In this document: positions 47,911-57,358 of the stretch, piece after piece
Layout of the letters: the number at the start of each line of letters is the position of its first letter
Position numbering within the stretch: the stretch's first letter is position 1
From: Olsenella massiliensis
GTDB lineage: Bacteria > Actinomycetota > Coriobacteriia > Coriobacteriales > Atopobiaceae
NCBI RefSeq assembly: GCF_001457795.1
Contig: NZ_LN898211.1
Coordinates: 1 to 64,000, forward strand
DNA: 64,000 nucleotides
Direction of reading: 5' to 3'
Notes under the pieces: generated by a model
Database searches by the model: none
What the model saw: the letters and a program-made list of their open reading frames with translations, nothing else
Told to the model about the DNA's origin: nothing
Position numbers and translations under genes: made by a program

Positions 47911-49083
47911 GTGCACACCATCCACTGCATGAACAACATCGCCAAGGTCGGCACGGACCGCCTTGGGCCCAACTACGCGCTCACGGACGACCTTGCCGAG
48001 GCCGACGCCATCATGCTGAGAAGCGCCAACCTTCACGACGTGACGTTCCCCCGGGGGCTGCTCGCCATCGCCCGCGCCGGCGCCGGCGTCAACAACATCC
48101 CGGTCGACCGCTGCGCCGAGGAGGGCATCGTCGTCTTCAACACGCCCGGGGCCAACGCCAACGCCGTCAAGGAGCTCGTGTTCTGTGGCCTGCTCATGGC
48201 CAGCCGCGACATCATCGGCGGCAACGAGTGGGTTCGGGACAACTGCGACGACCCCGAGCTCGCCAAGAAGACCGAGAAGGCAAAGAAGCGCTTTGCCGGC
48301 TGCGAGCTGGCGGGCAAGAAGCTCGGCGTCATCGGTCTGGGCGCCATCGGCGCGGCCGTCGCCAACACTGCCACGCGCTTTGGCATGGAGGCGCTGGGAT
48401 ACGACCCCTACCTCTCCATCAACGCCGCCTGGGGGCTCGACCGCCGCATCCGTCACGTCACGGACGTCAACGAGATCTTCCGCACCTGCGACTACATCAC
48501 CATCCACGTGCCTGCCACGGACGACACGAGGGGCATGATCGGCGCCGAGGCCCTCTCTCAGATGAAGCGCGGCGTGGTGATCCTCAACCTTGCCCGCGAC
48601 GTCCTTGTGGACGAGCAGGCCATGGCCGAGGCGCTGGACGACGGGCTCGTCGCGCGCTACGTGTGCGACTTTCCCAACCCGGCCACCGCGAACATGAAGA
48701 ACGCCATTGTTCTGCCGCATCTGGGCGCCTCGACGGGCGAGGCGGAGGATAATTGCGCCATCATGGCCGCCACGGAGCTCAAGGACTATCTTGAGAACGG
48801 CAACCTGAGCCACTCCGTCAACTACGGCACGATCGACATGGGGCCGCTGCCTGCGGGCCGCGCGCGCATCAGCGTCTTTCATGCCAACGCCCAGGGCCTC
48901 ATCGGCAAGATCAGCTCCACGCTCGCCAGCTCCGACCTCAACATCGAGAACATGGCCAACAAGAGCCATGGCGGCAACGCCTACACGCTCATCGAGGTCA
49001 CGGGCGACATCACCAAGGCGCCCGTTGACGAGCTCGCCGCCATCGAGGGCGTGCGCCGCGTGCGGCTCATCTCGCCCGCGTAG
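47911..49083 (+). CDS. serA: D-3-phosphoglycerate dehydrogenase
   Basis: The 390-residue NAD-dependent enzyme catalyses the first step of serine synthesis. It has LGVIGLGAIGAAVANTATRFG (nucleotide binding, in parts), the catalytic Arg in NLARDVLVDEQAM, His in LPHLGASTGEAED, and a C-terminal ACT domain (about residues 318-390) that may bind serine for feedback inhibition. This short form lacks the long intervening domain of mycobacterial SerA. The start is GTG behind AAGGGGAG. Confidence 0.94.
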   Translation: MHTIHCMNNIAKVGTDRLGPNYALTDDLAEADAIMLRSANLHDVTFPRGLLAIARAGAGVNNIPVDRCAEEGIVVFNTPGANANAVKELVFCGLLMASRDIIGGNEWVRDNCDDPELAKKTEKAKKRFAGCELAGKKLGVIGLGAIGAAVANTATRFGMEALGYDPYLSINAAWGLDRRIRHVTDVNEIFRTCDYITIHVPATDDTRGMIGAEALSQMKRGVVILNLARDVLVDEQAMAEALDDGLVARYVCDFPNPATANMKNAIVLPHLGASTGEAEDNCAIMAATELKDYLENGNLSHSVNYGTIDMGPLPAGRARISVFHANAQGLIGKISSTLASSDLNIENMANKSHGGNAYTLIEVTGDITKAPVDELAAIEGVRRVRLISPA

Positions 49084-49134
49084 GCTGCGGCCGTGCTCGC
49101 CGGCAGGCTCACGAGCCACGTCTGACCACATGTA

Positions 49135-49167
49135 GGGCGCCGCCCGTCCCCATGACGAGCGGCGCCC
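49135..49167. terminator. Bidirectional terminator between serA and prs
   Basis: A perfect 9-bp stem GGGCGCCGC/GCGGCGCCC with a 15-nt loop lies between convergent genes. Confidence 0.75.
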
Positions 49168-49226
49168 TGCTGCCCATGTCGGACGCCTCGGAGGGGCCTG
49201 AGCGCCTCGGGCTCGGGGCGCTGGCG

Positions 49227-50222
49227 CTACATCTCGGAATGGCCGCTGGCCGACTCGGAGACCGAGTTGTTGGTGTACACGTTGTAGATGCAGCGCGCGA
49301 GCGAGTCCGCGACGGAGATCTGCCTGATCTTGGATGTGTGCCCGTTGATGACGGAGCACGGGACGGCGTCGGTGACGACGCACTCCCGGATGGGGGCATT
49401 CTCAAGGCGCTCGATGGCGTTGCCCGAGAAGATGCCGTGCGTCGCCGAGACGTAGATGTCGCCCGCGCCCATCTCCTTGAGCTTGTTGATGGAGCCGCAC
49501 AGGGTGCCGGCCGTGTCGATCATGTCGTCGTTGATGATGCAGGTCTTGCCGACGATGTTGCCGATGATGCCCATGACCTCCGCGGAGTTGTGCCGAGGAC
49601 GGCTCTTGTGGGCAATGGCGAGCTCGCAGCCCAGATAGTCGGAGAGCTTCTTGGAGACCTTCGCGCGGCCCATGTCGGGGGAGACGACGACGGTGTTGGC
49701 CCAGTCGAACCCCTTCTCCTTGAAGTAGTCGCCAAAGAGGTAGAGGGCCGTGAGATGCGTCACGGGGATGTCAAAGAAGCCCTGAATCTGGCCGGAGTGC
49801 AAGTCGAGGGTGATGACGCGATCGACGCCGGAGGTCTCGAGCAGGTTGGCGACGAGACGCGCCGTGATGGGCTCGCGGGCAGCGGCCTTGCGGTCCTGGC
49901 GGGCGTAGCCGTAGTGGGGCAGGACGGCCGTGAAGCTCTCGGCCGAGGCGCGCGTGGCCGCGTCGGCCACGACGAGGGTCTCCATGAGCAGGTCGTTGAT
50001 GCTGTCGCCCACGATGGACTGGACGAAGAACACCTCGTCGCCGCGGACGGACTCCTCAAAGCGGGCGTAGATCTCGCCGTTGGCGAACTTCTCGATCTTG
50101 AGGCCCTGAAGCTCCAGGTGGAGAATGTCAGCGATGCTTCGCGAGAGCTCGGGGTTGCTCGTGCCGCTATAGAGCTTGATCTCCTTCTGATAGAGCGTGG
50201 GCTTGCTCAGGTTCTCGTACAT
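49227..50222 (-). CDS. prs: Ribose-phosphate pyrophosphokinase
   Basis: The 331-residue enzyme makes PRPP from ribose-5-P and ATP for purines, pyrimidines, His and Trp. It has KLYSGTSNPELS, YGYARQDRKAAAREPITARL and the PRPP-binding loop DDMIDTAGTLCGSI. VVVSPDMGRAKVSKKL replaces the more usual SPDxGG form. AGAGGAAGAGG precedes the ATG. It is 4 nt downstream of glmU, as in many Gram-positive bacteria. Confidence 0.95.
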   Translation of the reverse strand: MYENLSKPTLYQKEIKLYSGTSNPELSRSIADILHLELQGLKIEKFANGEIYARFEESVRGDEVFFVQSIVGDSINDLLMETLVVADAATRASAESFTAVLPHYGYARQDRKAAAREPITARLVANLLETSGVDRVITLDLHSGQIQGFFDIPVTHLTALYLFGDYFKEKGFDWANTVVVSPDMGRAKVSKKLSDYLGCELAIAHKSRPRHNSAEVMGIIGNIVGKTCIINDDMIDTAGTLCGSINKLKEMGAGDIYVSATHGIFSGNAIERLENAPIRECVVTDAVPCSVINGHTSKIRQISVADSLARCIYNVYTNNSVSESASGHSEM

Positions 50223-50226
50223 GCCG

Positions 50227-51630
50227 TCAGTCCTCTTCCTCTAACCGCTCCCAATACGTGTCCGCCCAGCCCTCTTTGACGAGCTGCCTGGAGCGTTCCA
50301 GCGAGAGGGCCCCCGCCGGCACGTCCCTTGTGATGCACGACGCGGCGCCCACCAGCGCGTTGTCGCCAATGGTGACCGGCGCCACGAGCATGACGTCGGA
50401 GCCAATGAACACGTGGTCGCCGATCTCGGTGCGACTCTTGTGCCTGCCGTCGTAGTTGCAGGTGATGGTGCCCCCGCCGATGTTGACGTTGTCGCCCAGG
50501 CGGGCGTCTCCCAGATACGAGAGATGGGGGACCTTTGACCCGCGCCCCACCTCGGCGCCCTTGAGCTCCACGTGGGTGCCCGCCTTGGCATGGTCATGCA
50601 GGTGGGCGCCGCCTCGCAGATACGCGCGCGGACCGCAGCTCACGTCGTCGTCGAGGGCCGACCCGACGATGACGCTCTCGTCCACCAGGCAACGGTCGCC
50701 GACGACGGCGTCGGTGAGACGGCTGTTGGGGCCGATGGTGCAGTCGGCGCCCACGCTCGTGCGTCCCCAGAGGAAGGTCTGGGGCAGCAGGGTCGTGTCG
50801 GGCCCCACCGTGACGTCGGGACCCACCCAGACCTGGCTCGGGTCGAGCATGCTCACACCCTCGTCCATGAGGCGCTCGTTGATGTGTCGCCGCATGACGT
50901 CCGTCGCCGCGGCGAGCTGCGAGCGACTGTTGACGCCCAGCAGCTCGCGATAGTCCTCGGCGGCCAGGGCGCAGACGGGCTCGCCCAGGCCCACGAGGAT
51001 GCCCACCATGTCGGTGAGGTAGTACTCGCCCTGCGCGTTGTCGGGGCGCATCTTGTCCACGTTGTCAAAGAGCCGCCGCCCGCAGAAGCAGTAGAGGCCC
51101 GAGTTGCACGAGACGAGGGAGCTGCGCTGTTCGGGGGTGCAGTCCCTGTCCTCGACGATGGCGCTCACCGTGCCGTCGGCGCCCGTGACGATGCGTCCGT
51201 AGCCGGAGGGGTCGGGCGGGGTCATCGTGAGGACGGTGCAGGCGTTGTGATGCGTCCGCGCCTCGCTGACGAGGGAGCGGATGGTCTCGGGCCTGACGAG
51301 CGGCATGTCACCGTACATGACGACGGTCGGCCCCTGGAGGCTGCCGAGGGCCTCGCGCACGCACAGCACGGCGTGCCCCGTGCCCTTGCGCTGGGTCTGC
51401 TCGACAAACTCGACCGTCTCGCCTTGCCCCGCGCCGTCGGTAAAGTAGCTGCGAACCTCCGCGGCGCCGCTGCCCACCACAAGGACGATGCGCTCGACGC
51501 CCGCCAGGCGCGCAGAACGAACCGCCCACCATATGAGCGGACGGTCTAGGAGGGGGTGCATCACTTTGGGGTGGGCGGACTTCATGCGCGTACCCTCGCC
51601 GGCGGCGAGGATGATCGCTGTAGTTGGCAT
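50227..51630 (-). CDS. glmU: Bifunctional GlcNAc-1-phosphate uridyltransferase
   Basis: The 467-residue enzyme acetylates GlcN-1-P and then makes UDP-GlcNAc for peptidoglycan. The N-terminal pyrophosphorylase has LAAGEGTRMKSAHPKVMHPL, and the C-terminal left-handed beta-helix has hexapeptide repeats and NIGGGTITCNYDG (acetyl-CoA site). TTGGAGG precedes the ATG; 47 codons upstream in the same frame are not conserved. It is transcribed with prs, and tRNA-Gln lies upstream on the same strand. Confidence 0.95.
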   Translation of the reverse strand: MPTTAIILAAGEGTRMKSAHPKVMHPLLDRPLIWWAVRSARLAGVERIVLVVGSGAAEVRSYFTDGAGQGETVEFVEQTQRKGTGHAVLCVREALGSLQGPTVVMYGDMPLVRPETIRSLVSEARTHHNACTVLTMTPPDPSGYGRIVTGADGTVSAIVEDRDCTPEQRSSLVSCNSGLYCFCGRRLFDNVDKMRPDNAQGEYYLTDMVGILVGLGEPVCALAAEDYRELLGVNSRSQLAAATDVMRRHINERLMDEGVSMLDPSQVWVGPDVTVGPDTTLLPQTFLWGRTSVGADCTIGPNSRLTDAVVGDRCLVDESVIVGSALDDDVSCGPRAYLRGGAHLHDHAKAGTHVELKGAEVGRGSKVPHLSYLGDARLGDNVNIGGGTITCNYDGRHKSRTEIGDHVFIGSDVMLVAPVTIGDNALVGAASCITRDVPAGALSLERSRQLVKEGWADTYWERLEEED

Positions 51631-51775
51631 GCTGCCTCCAAGCAGGTGACGTCCGACGGGTCTGCGAACGGTCACGCAGACGCCCACGGCCCATGATAGC
51701 TCAGGGGACGGCGTAAGGGGAGTGTAACGTTCGACGGATGACGCCGGCACAAAAGATCGTCGGGACGTCACGCGA

Positions 51776-51849
51776 TGGCTGGGGCAGAGGGATTCGAACC
51801 CCCATTGACGGCACCAAAAACCGCTGTCCTGCCATTGGACGATGCCCCA
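51776..51849 (-). tRNA. tRNA-Gln (anticodon TTG)
   Basis: On the minus strand the gene folds with a 7-bp acceptor stem TGGGGCA/TGCCCCA, D stem GTCC/GGAC, anticodon loop TTTTGGT (anticodon TTG, 51812-51818 region), T loop TTCGAATC and an encoded GCCA end. The anticodon stem has two G-U pairs. It is about 74 nt including CCA. Confidence 0.93.
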
Positions 51850-51954
51850 GTTGTGACGTGCCTTGCCGCAGTCTTGCCGGTCCTGTGATTCTAACAGAGA
51901 AGCATCGCGCGCGCCCGTGCCGCCCGTTGTCGGGGCCGTGGGCGCGGGCGGCGT

Positions 51955-52866
51955 CTAGCGGTCGAACGCGGCGCAGATGGCGTCCAGGAGCATCACGGCG
52001 AAGGTCTGCGCGTCGCCCGTGGTGAACGTCCCGTCGTACTCAAGGCCCAGGGGCAGCTCGATGCGCACGACGGGGGGGACGCCCAGGACGCCCTCGCAGG
52101 CGGTCCTCAGCCGCTGGGGCAGGGTGTCGATGTCGTCGATCGCGAGATTGGGAACCTTGCTGTGACGGGGCAGGTGCGAGGAGGCGAGCACGAGCACCAC
52201 CTCGTCGTCGGGATGGGACGCCCCGACGCCGTCGATGAGGTCCAGGCAGCTCCTCTCGCTGGTGGCGGAGGCGAGGTTCCATATCCTGCCCGCGACGTTG
52301 CGCGAGATGGGGTCCTCGGCCGTGATGGAGATGCGCGTGCCCTCGAGGACGCCGGCGGCGCGGGCAAAGCTCATGCCGCCCATGGGATGGGGGCCGGCGG
52401 CCTGCTTGCCGGACCATACGTGATGCAGGCGCTCGATGTCGTCAAAGGTGTCCTGGAAGGCCATGCCGTCGGCAAGTTCGCCCTGGCTCTCCTGGAACTG
52501 CTTGACGGCAGACTCGGTGAAGACGCCGTAGTAGCCGTCGGGGTCGCCGCAGGAGAAGCCCAGGATGTTGAGACGCTCCTGCAGTTGCTTGACGTCGTTG
52601 CCATGGAAGTTGGGAAGACGCAGGTAGAGCGTGCGGTCGCCCAACTGATACCCTTCGTCCACCAAGGACATCCAGGTGGCGGCGTCAACTTCGGTCCCCA
52701 GGCTCATGCCGTGGTCAAGGCGGAACTTGGCCACCGCCTGCTCCGTGGACTCGCCAAAGGACTGGTCGTCCAGCTCCCGCTGGTCAATGTGATAGCCCAG
52801 CGCGCCCAGCCGGTCCTGGATGTCGCTGACCGCAGCCCCCGAGGCACCCGCTCTGATTGCTTCCAT
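51955..52866 (-). CDS. Protein with two peptidoglycan-binding domains
   Basis: The 303-residue protein has two tandem PG_binding_1-type domains (VSDIQDRLGALGYHIDQREL near residue 14 and VKQLQERLNILGFSC near 92) and a C-terminal domain (about 160-303) that resembles an inactive N-acetylmuramoyl-L-alanine amidase in layout (SHPDDEVVLVLASSHL), as in CwlM-type regulators. There is no signal peptide. It follows a polyprenyl synthase gene on the same strand, suggesting a role in envelope synthesis. Catalytic activity is doubtful. Confidence 0.75.
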   Translation of the reverse strand: MEAIRAGASGAAVSDIQDRLGALGYHIDQRELDDQSFGESTEQAVAKFRLDHGMSLGTEVDAATWMSLVDEGYQLGDRTLYLRLPNFHGNDVKQLQERLNILGFSCGDPDGYYGVFTESAVKQFQESQGELADGMAFQDTFDDIERLHHVWSGKQAAGPHPMGGMSFARAAGVLEGTRISITAEDPISRNVAGRIWNLASATSERSCLDLIDGVGASHPDDEVVLVLASSHLPRHSKVPNLAIDDIDTLPQRLRTACEGVLGVPPVVRIELPLGLEYDGTFTTGDAQTFAVMLLDAICAAFDR

Positions 52867-52896
52867 CTGCTCTCCTGTTGTCGTGATGGCGGCAGG

Positions 52897-53940
52897 CTAG
52901 CTGCTTCTGCCAATGAAGTAGTCGGTCATCGAGAGAAGCAGCTCGCGCGGCCTCTCGCAAAGCTTTGCCGCGCCGATGATCCTCTTGGCGTCATCGGCGA
53001 GTCTGCGCGCCCGGCGGCGTGCGGCGTCGAGGGAGCCCGCCTTTCCCATGAGCGCGACGGCCCTCTCAAGGAGCTCCGGGTCGTCGCTGTGCGCCGAGAG
53101 GATGGCGACGAGCTCGTCCTTCCCGGCGCGGTCCAGGCGCTCGAGGGCATGGCACACCATGAACGTGCGCTTGCCCTCCGTGACGTCGCTCCGGAAGTCC
53201 TTGCCCTGCGCCGCGCCGTCCCCCGTCAGGTTGAGAAGGTCGTCCTGGAGCTGGAAGGCGAGGCCGGCCGCCATGCCAAAGGCCCGGAGCTCCTCGATCT
53301 GGCCGCGATTCCCCTCGCCGCAGAGGGCGCCCGCGACGAGGGGGGTCGCCGCGGAGTAGAAGGCGGTCTTGTGCGTCGCCATGGTCAGGTAGTCCGCGCT
53401 GCTCACGTCCCAGCAGTCGTCGCGCACCCAGCCCAGGTCAAGCGCCTGCCCTTCCAACGTGCGCCCCTCCATGGACAGCAGCTCGTCGAGCAGCCTCAGG
53501 CGCAGGGCGGCCGGCAGGGCCTCGTCGCGCAGCACGAGGGCCTGCACGCAGACGAGCGCGAGGTCGCCCACGTTGACGGCGACGCCCAGGCCGTCGCTCA
53601 GATGAAGGCAGGGCTGGCCGCGACGCAGCTCCCCCTCGTCGGCGATGTCGTCATGAATCAGCGCCGCGCTCTGGAAGAGCTCGACGGCCGCCGCGCACGA
53701 GAGGGCCCGGGCGGGGTCCCCTCCCACGGCCTCGCAGCCCAGCAGCGCCAGGGCCGGACGAATCCTCTTGCCGCCTGTCGCCGTGAAGCGCGCGAGCGGC
53801 TCGTAGAGGTAGCGTTCGAGGGCGTCTGCGACGGAGGCCTCGTCGTGCCGGGGGCGAGGCAGATGGGCGTCGAGGTAGGCCTCGATCAGGGGGCGCCGCG
53901 CGGCGAGGTAGCCGGCGAAGGAGGTGACGTCGTCAGCCAT
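52897..53940 (-). CDS. Polyprenyl diphosphate synthase
   Basis: The 347-residue trans-prenyltransferase has GGKRIRPALAL, the first Asp-rich motif IHDDIADEGELRRG (DDxxD intact), and a second motif QLQDDLLNL in which the usual last Asp is Asn, followed by GKDFRSDVTEGKRT. Such enzymes build chains for lipid carriers or quinones; chain length cannot be read. It lies 9 nt after galE and 30 nt before the peptidoglycan-binding-domain gene. Confidence 0.9.
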   Translation of the reverse strand: MADDVTSFAGYLAARRPLIEAYLDAHLPRPRHDEASVADALERYLYEPLARFTATGGKRIRPALALLGCEAVGGDPARALSCAAAVELFQSAALIHDDIADEGELRRGQPCLHLSDGLGVAVNVGDLALVCVQALVLRDEALPAALRLRLLDELLSMEGRTLEGQALDLGWVRDDCWDVSSADYLTMATHKTAFYSAATPLVAGALCGEGNRGQIEELRAFGMAAGLAFQLQDDLLNLTGDGAAQGKDFRSDVTEGKRTFMVCHALERLDRAGKDELVAILSAHSDDPELLERAVALMGKAGSLDAARRRARRLADDAKRIIGAAKLCERPRELLLSMTDYFIGRSS

Positions 53941-53949
53941 GGATGCCGC

Positions 53950-55005
53950 CTAGCCCTCGTAGCCGTCAGGGTTGCTCGACTGCCAGCGCCAGGAGTCGCG
54001 GCACATGTCGTCGATGTCATAGCGCGCCTGCCAGCCCATGAGCTCGCGGGCCTTCGAGCAGTCGGCGTAGTTGGCCGTCACGTCTCCCGCCCGGCGCGGC
54101 TCCACCTGGTAGGGGAGCGTGCGCCCGCAGGCCCGGCCGAAGGCCTCGATGACCTGCAGTACGCTGGTGCCGCGGCCAGTCCCCAGGTTGAACACCTCGA
54201 CGCCGCTTCGGCCGCCCATCCAGGAGAGGGCCGCCACGTGGCCTGCGGCGAGGTCCATGACGTGGATGTAGTCGCGCACGCCCGTGCCGTCGGGCGTGTC
54301 GTAGTCTCCGCCGAAGACGTGAATCCGGTCGCGCTTGCCCACGGCGACCTGGGCCACGTAGGGCAGCAGGTTGTTGGGGATGCCCTTGGGGTCCTCGCCC
54401 ATGAGCCCCGAGGGATGGGCGCCGATGGGGTTGAAGTAGCGAAGCAGCACGACGTTCCAGGCGGGGTCGGCCACGTGAAGGTCGGAGAGGATCTGCTCGA
54501 TCATCCACTTGGTCCAGCCGTAGGGGTTGGTGGCGGGCTTCTTGGGGCTCTCTTCCGTGAGCGGCAGGCTGTCGGGGTCGCCGTAGACGGTGGCGGAGCT
54601 GCTGAAGATGATGGAGCGACAGTCGTGCTCGCGCATCACGTCCACGAGCGTGAGCGTGCTGCCCAGGTTGTTGGCGTAATACTCGATGGGCTTTTTGACC
54701 GACTCGCCGACGGCCTTGTAGCCGGCAAAGTGTATGACGCAGTCGACGGGCGCGTCGTCAAAGACGGCCTCCAGGGCGTCGCGGTCGCTGACGTCCGCCC
54801 GATAGAACGAGAGGCGCCCGGCCGCCTGCTCGCCGACGATGCGGTCGATGCGGTCTAGGACCTTCTCGGAGGCGTTCGAGAGGTCGTCGACGACGACGAC
54901 CCTATAGCCCTTGGCGAGCAGCTCGACGACGGTGTGGCTGCCGATGAAGCCTGCGCCGCCCGTGACGAGCACGCAGGTGTCCCGCGGGTCCTTCTCCTGG
55001 CTCAT
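53950..55005 (-). CDS. galE: UDP-glucose 4-epimerase
   Basis: The 351-residue short-chain-dehydrogenase enzyme interconverts UDP-glucose and UDP-galactose. It has VTGGAGFIGSHTVVELL, SSSATVYGDP and the catalytic Tyr/Lys pair in NPYGWTKWMIEQI (YxxxK). It may supply UDP-galactose for surface polysaccharide. The context is an envelope operon with a polyprenyl synthase. Confidence 0.95.
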   Translation of the reverse strand: MSQEKDPRDTCVLVTGGAGFIGSHTVVELLAKGYRVVVVDDLSNASEKVLDRIDRIVGEQAAGRLSFYRADVSDRDALEAVFDDAPVDCVIHFAGYKAVGESVKKPIEYYANNLGSTLTLVDVMREHDCRSIIFSSSATVYGDPDSLPLTEESPKKPATNPYGWTKWMIEQILSDLHVADPAWNVVLLRYFNPIGAHPSGLMGEDPKGIPNNLLPYVAQVAVGKRDRIHVFGGDYDTPDGTGVRDYIHVMDLAAGHVAALSWMGGRSGVEVFNLGTGRGTSVLQVIEAFGRACGRTLPYQVEPRRAGDVTANYADCSKARELMGWQARYDIDDMCRDSWRWQSSNPDGYEG

Positions 55006-55087
55006 GTGGTGTCCCCTTGCCTGTCTTGACGAGTGGTCTCAGCCAGAAGTATACGCGTGAGGGACGGCGGACGCTCGGGCGTTGTCC

Positions 55088-56326
55088 CTATGGCAGGGTG
55101 CCGCAGGTGGTTCGTGCCAGGTCGGAGAGGACGTCGCGGACGCGCCAGAGGTCTCGCACGGCAACGTACTCGTTGGGCTTGTGGGCCAGGTCCAGGCTGC
55201 CGGGGCCGTACGAGAGGCACTCGACGTTGCCGAGGGTCCCCGCCACGACGGCGGAGTCGGTGTAGCCCGTGAACACGTCCGTCCCCGTGGGGTGTCCCGT
55301 TCGAGCGCACGCCGCCCGCAGCGCCTTGAGCAGGCCCGAGCGGGGGTTGGCCGCGATGGGGGGACGGTCGCCCGTCACGACGTAGCTCCCGCGCACGCCC
55401 CTCACGGCGTCCTGCGCGGCGTCAAGCGCGTCCTGCACGACGCCGCGCGCCCATGCGGTCGAGAGGGGAGGCACCAGTCTCATGTCTATCGTGCAGCTGC
55501 ACGCGTCGGGCACCACGTAGGGGGCGTATCCGCCCTCGATCTGCCCGAAGGTCACCGTCGAGGGGCCAAGGTCCGCATCGGCGGGAAGGTCGCGAAACGT
55601 CCTGCGCAGGCGGCCGATTGCCTCGGCCATGCCCGCGATGGCGTCGGCGCCGAGCCAGGGGGTGCTGGCGTGGGCGGTGGTGCCCTCCACCCGGACCTTG
55701 AACCAGCTGCGCCCCTTGTGCGCGGCGCGAATCAGGCCGTCGGTGGGCTCGGTGTCCAGCACCCATCCTTCGGCCGAGAACCAGCCGGCGTCAATTGCCG
55801 CCTCGACGCCGCGCATGACGTCCTCCTCGTCACAGGTGCACACCAGCGAGAGCGACCGCCGTGCCGCCGCGCCCGCCATGACGTCATCCAGGACGTCGGA
55901 AAAGGCCAGCAGGGCGCAGGCGAGCCCGCCCTTCATGTCGCAGGAGCCGCGCCCGTACAGCCTGCCCGCCTCTCTGCGCGCGGAGAAGGGCCCCGTCTTC
56001 TCAGACCAGCCCTCGCCCACCCGGACCGTGTCCATGTGGCAGAGTAGGCTGAGGTCGGCAGGGTGCGGGCGGCGGGCGTCCTCGTCGCCGGGGGCCAGGA
56101 TGGTGGCCCTCAGGCAGGGACGGTCGGGGAGCGCTTCCAGCCGCTCCAGGGTCGCCCTGCGCGCGCCGCCGGCGTTGGCCCGCCCGATCCGGTCGCCCAG
56201 CCATGAGGACACGAAGGCCGCGAGGCGTCCCTCGCCGGCCCCGGGATTGGTGCTGTCGATGCGGACGAGCTCGCTCGTGAGCACCTCCACCTCGCGTCTG
56301 CGGCGTGCGAGGCCATCTGCCGTCAT
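55088..56326 (-). CDS. M20 family metallopeptidase/deacylase
   Basis: The 412-residue ArgE/DapE-type hydrolase shows the metal ligands His in LLCHMDTVRVG, the bridging Asp in RGSCDMKGGLAC, the Glu pair in CTCDEEDVMRG, a further acid in VLDTEPTDG and His in LDLAHKPNEY. A dimerisation domain with GTTAHASTPW occupies the middle. Substrate may be an N-acyl amino acid or dipeptide. It lies downstream of the PAS-type regulator on the same strand and 82 nt before galE. A link to the purine cluster (YgeY is M20) cannot be excluded but is not shown. Confidence 0.86.
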   Translation of the reverse strand: MTADGLARRRREVEVLTSELVRIDSTNPGAGEGRLAAFVSSWLGDRIGRANAGGARRATLERLEALPDRPCLRATILAPGDEDARRPHPADLSLLCHMDTVRVGEGWSEKTGPFSARREAGRLYGRGSCDMKGGLACALLAFSDVLDDVMAGAAARRSLSLVCTCDEEDVMRGVEAAIDAGWFSAEGWVLDTEPTDGLIRAAHKGRSWFKVRVEGTTAHASTPWLGADAIAGMAEAIGRLRRTFRDLPADADLGPSTVTFGQIEGGYAPYVVPDACSCTIDMRLVPPLSTAWARGVVQDALDAAQDAVRGVRGSYVVTGDRPPIAANPRSGLLKALRAACARTGHPTGTDVFTGYTDSAVVAGTLGNVECLSYGPGSLDLAHKPNEYVAVRDLWRVRDVLSDLARTTCGTLP

Positions 56327-56359
56327 GACTCCTCCAGCCCGGTCGAGGTCAGGGCGTCC

Positions 56360-57019
56360 CTACGACTCCCCGTCCGCGCTCGCCAGGGACTTTGCCTCGT
56401 CCATGTAGCTGTACAGCGTGTACTTGGAGATGCCAAAGTAGGTGCACACCTTCTGGCCCGACTTGGTGATCAGGAAGGCGCCCGCGTCGTTGAGGAACCC
56501 GATGGCGCGCACCTTGTCCTCCTTGTTCATGAGCGAGACGGGCTTGCCCACCAGGCGAACGCTCTGCTCGATGAGCTCGTCCAACAGCTCGGTCACGCTT
56601 TGCGGGATGGGTTCGGGCTCGTTCTGGGTGCCCGTGGAAACCAGCGCGTCAAGCTCGTGTCGTGCCGTCATGAGCATGGTGATGTCAAAGTTGATGGAGA
56701 AGATGCCCACCACCTCGCCGCCCTCGTCACGCAAAAAGATGGTGGACGACTTGAGGAAGCGACCGTCCTCGGTCTTCGTGAGATAGGCAAGACGGTCCTC
56801 CAGGGCGTGATGGCGCCGGTCGTGCAGGGCCTCAAGCGCCACGCGGGAGGGGCCGTCGCCCAGCTTGCGGCCGGTCACCTGGCCGTTCTCGATGACCGCC
56901 ACCGTGCTTGCGGCGTCCGCCGTCGTGAGGTCGTGGACGACCACCTCGCAGCCGGAACCAAACTGCGCGGCGATCCCGTGGGCGAGTCTCTTGCAGAAGT
57001 CGATGTAGGCCCGCTCCAT
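56360..57019 (-). CDS. YheO/DauR-like PAS-type transcriptional regulator
   Basis: The 219-residue regulator has an N-terminal PAS-like YheO domain (FGSGCEVVVHDL, SSTIFLRDEGGEVVGIFSIN) and a C-terminal helix-turn-helix (TKSGQKVCTYFGISKYTLYS). DauR-type members control amino-acid or purine metabolism. It is divergent from ssnA and is the likely local regulator of the purine/selenium-type cluster. AAAGGAGAG precedes the ATG; longer frames in front look non-coding. Confidence 0.85.
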   Translation of the reverse strand: MERAYIDFCKRLAHGIAAQFGSGCEVVVHDLTTADAASTVAVIENGQVTGRKLGDGPSRVALEALHDRRHHALEDRLAYLTKTEDGRFLKSSTIFLRDEGGEVVGIFSINFDITMLMTARHELDALVSTGTQNEPEPIPQSVTELLDELIEQSVRLVGKPVSLMNKEDKVRAIGFLNDAGAFLITKSGQKVCTYFGISKYTLYSYMDEAKSLASADGES

Positions 57020-57358
57020 GGGAGCTCTCCTTTGTGCCCGTCTGTGTCCGCGCGGCAGCCTTGTCGCGGGATGACGCCCGAGGACGCCCCGAACGCATGT
57101 CATACAGTACCGTACTGCACTTGGGGCGCCTGCGGGGGCACGCATTCCGCCATCCGTTATGTATTAGAAAATATAACCCGCTGGTGCTCCCTAAGATACC
57201 ATCCACGACTTACTTATCAAACTTTTATTTTTCCAATCTATCATTTATTTAGCATTTCGTAGGCTGCATCACGTCAGTGTCATGCCGCGGCAGGAGAGGA
57301 TCGCACGCCGTTGGCGTCCAACCGCGGCTGACCTGCGCAACCTGGTAGGGAGGGCCCT
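57020..57358. promoter_or_regulatory. Divergent control region between the PAS-type regulator and ssnA
   Basis: The 339-nt gap is A/T-rich from about 57150 to 57260, unusual in this window. CAGTACCGTACTG at 57105-57117 is a 6-1-6 inverted repeat and a reasonable operator candidate. TATAAC at 57174 could be part of a promoter. No gene is seen here. Confidence 0.5.

Noticed and set aside
53950-55005. Plus-strand frame of nearly 900 codons antisense to the galE-polyprenyl synthase genes (from about 52162 to 54858)
   Set aside because: It lies opposite galE, the polyprenyl synthase and the peptidoglycan-binding-domain gene, which have clear motifs; the antisense product has none.
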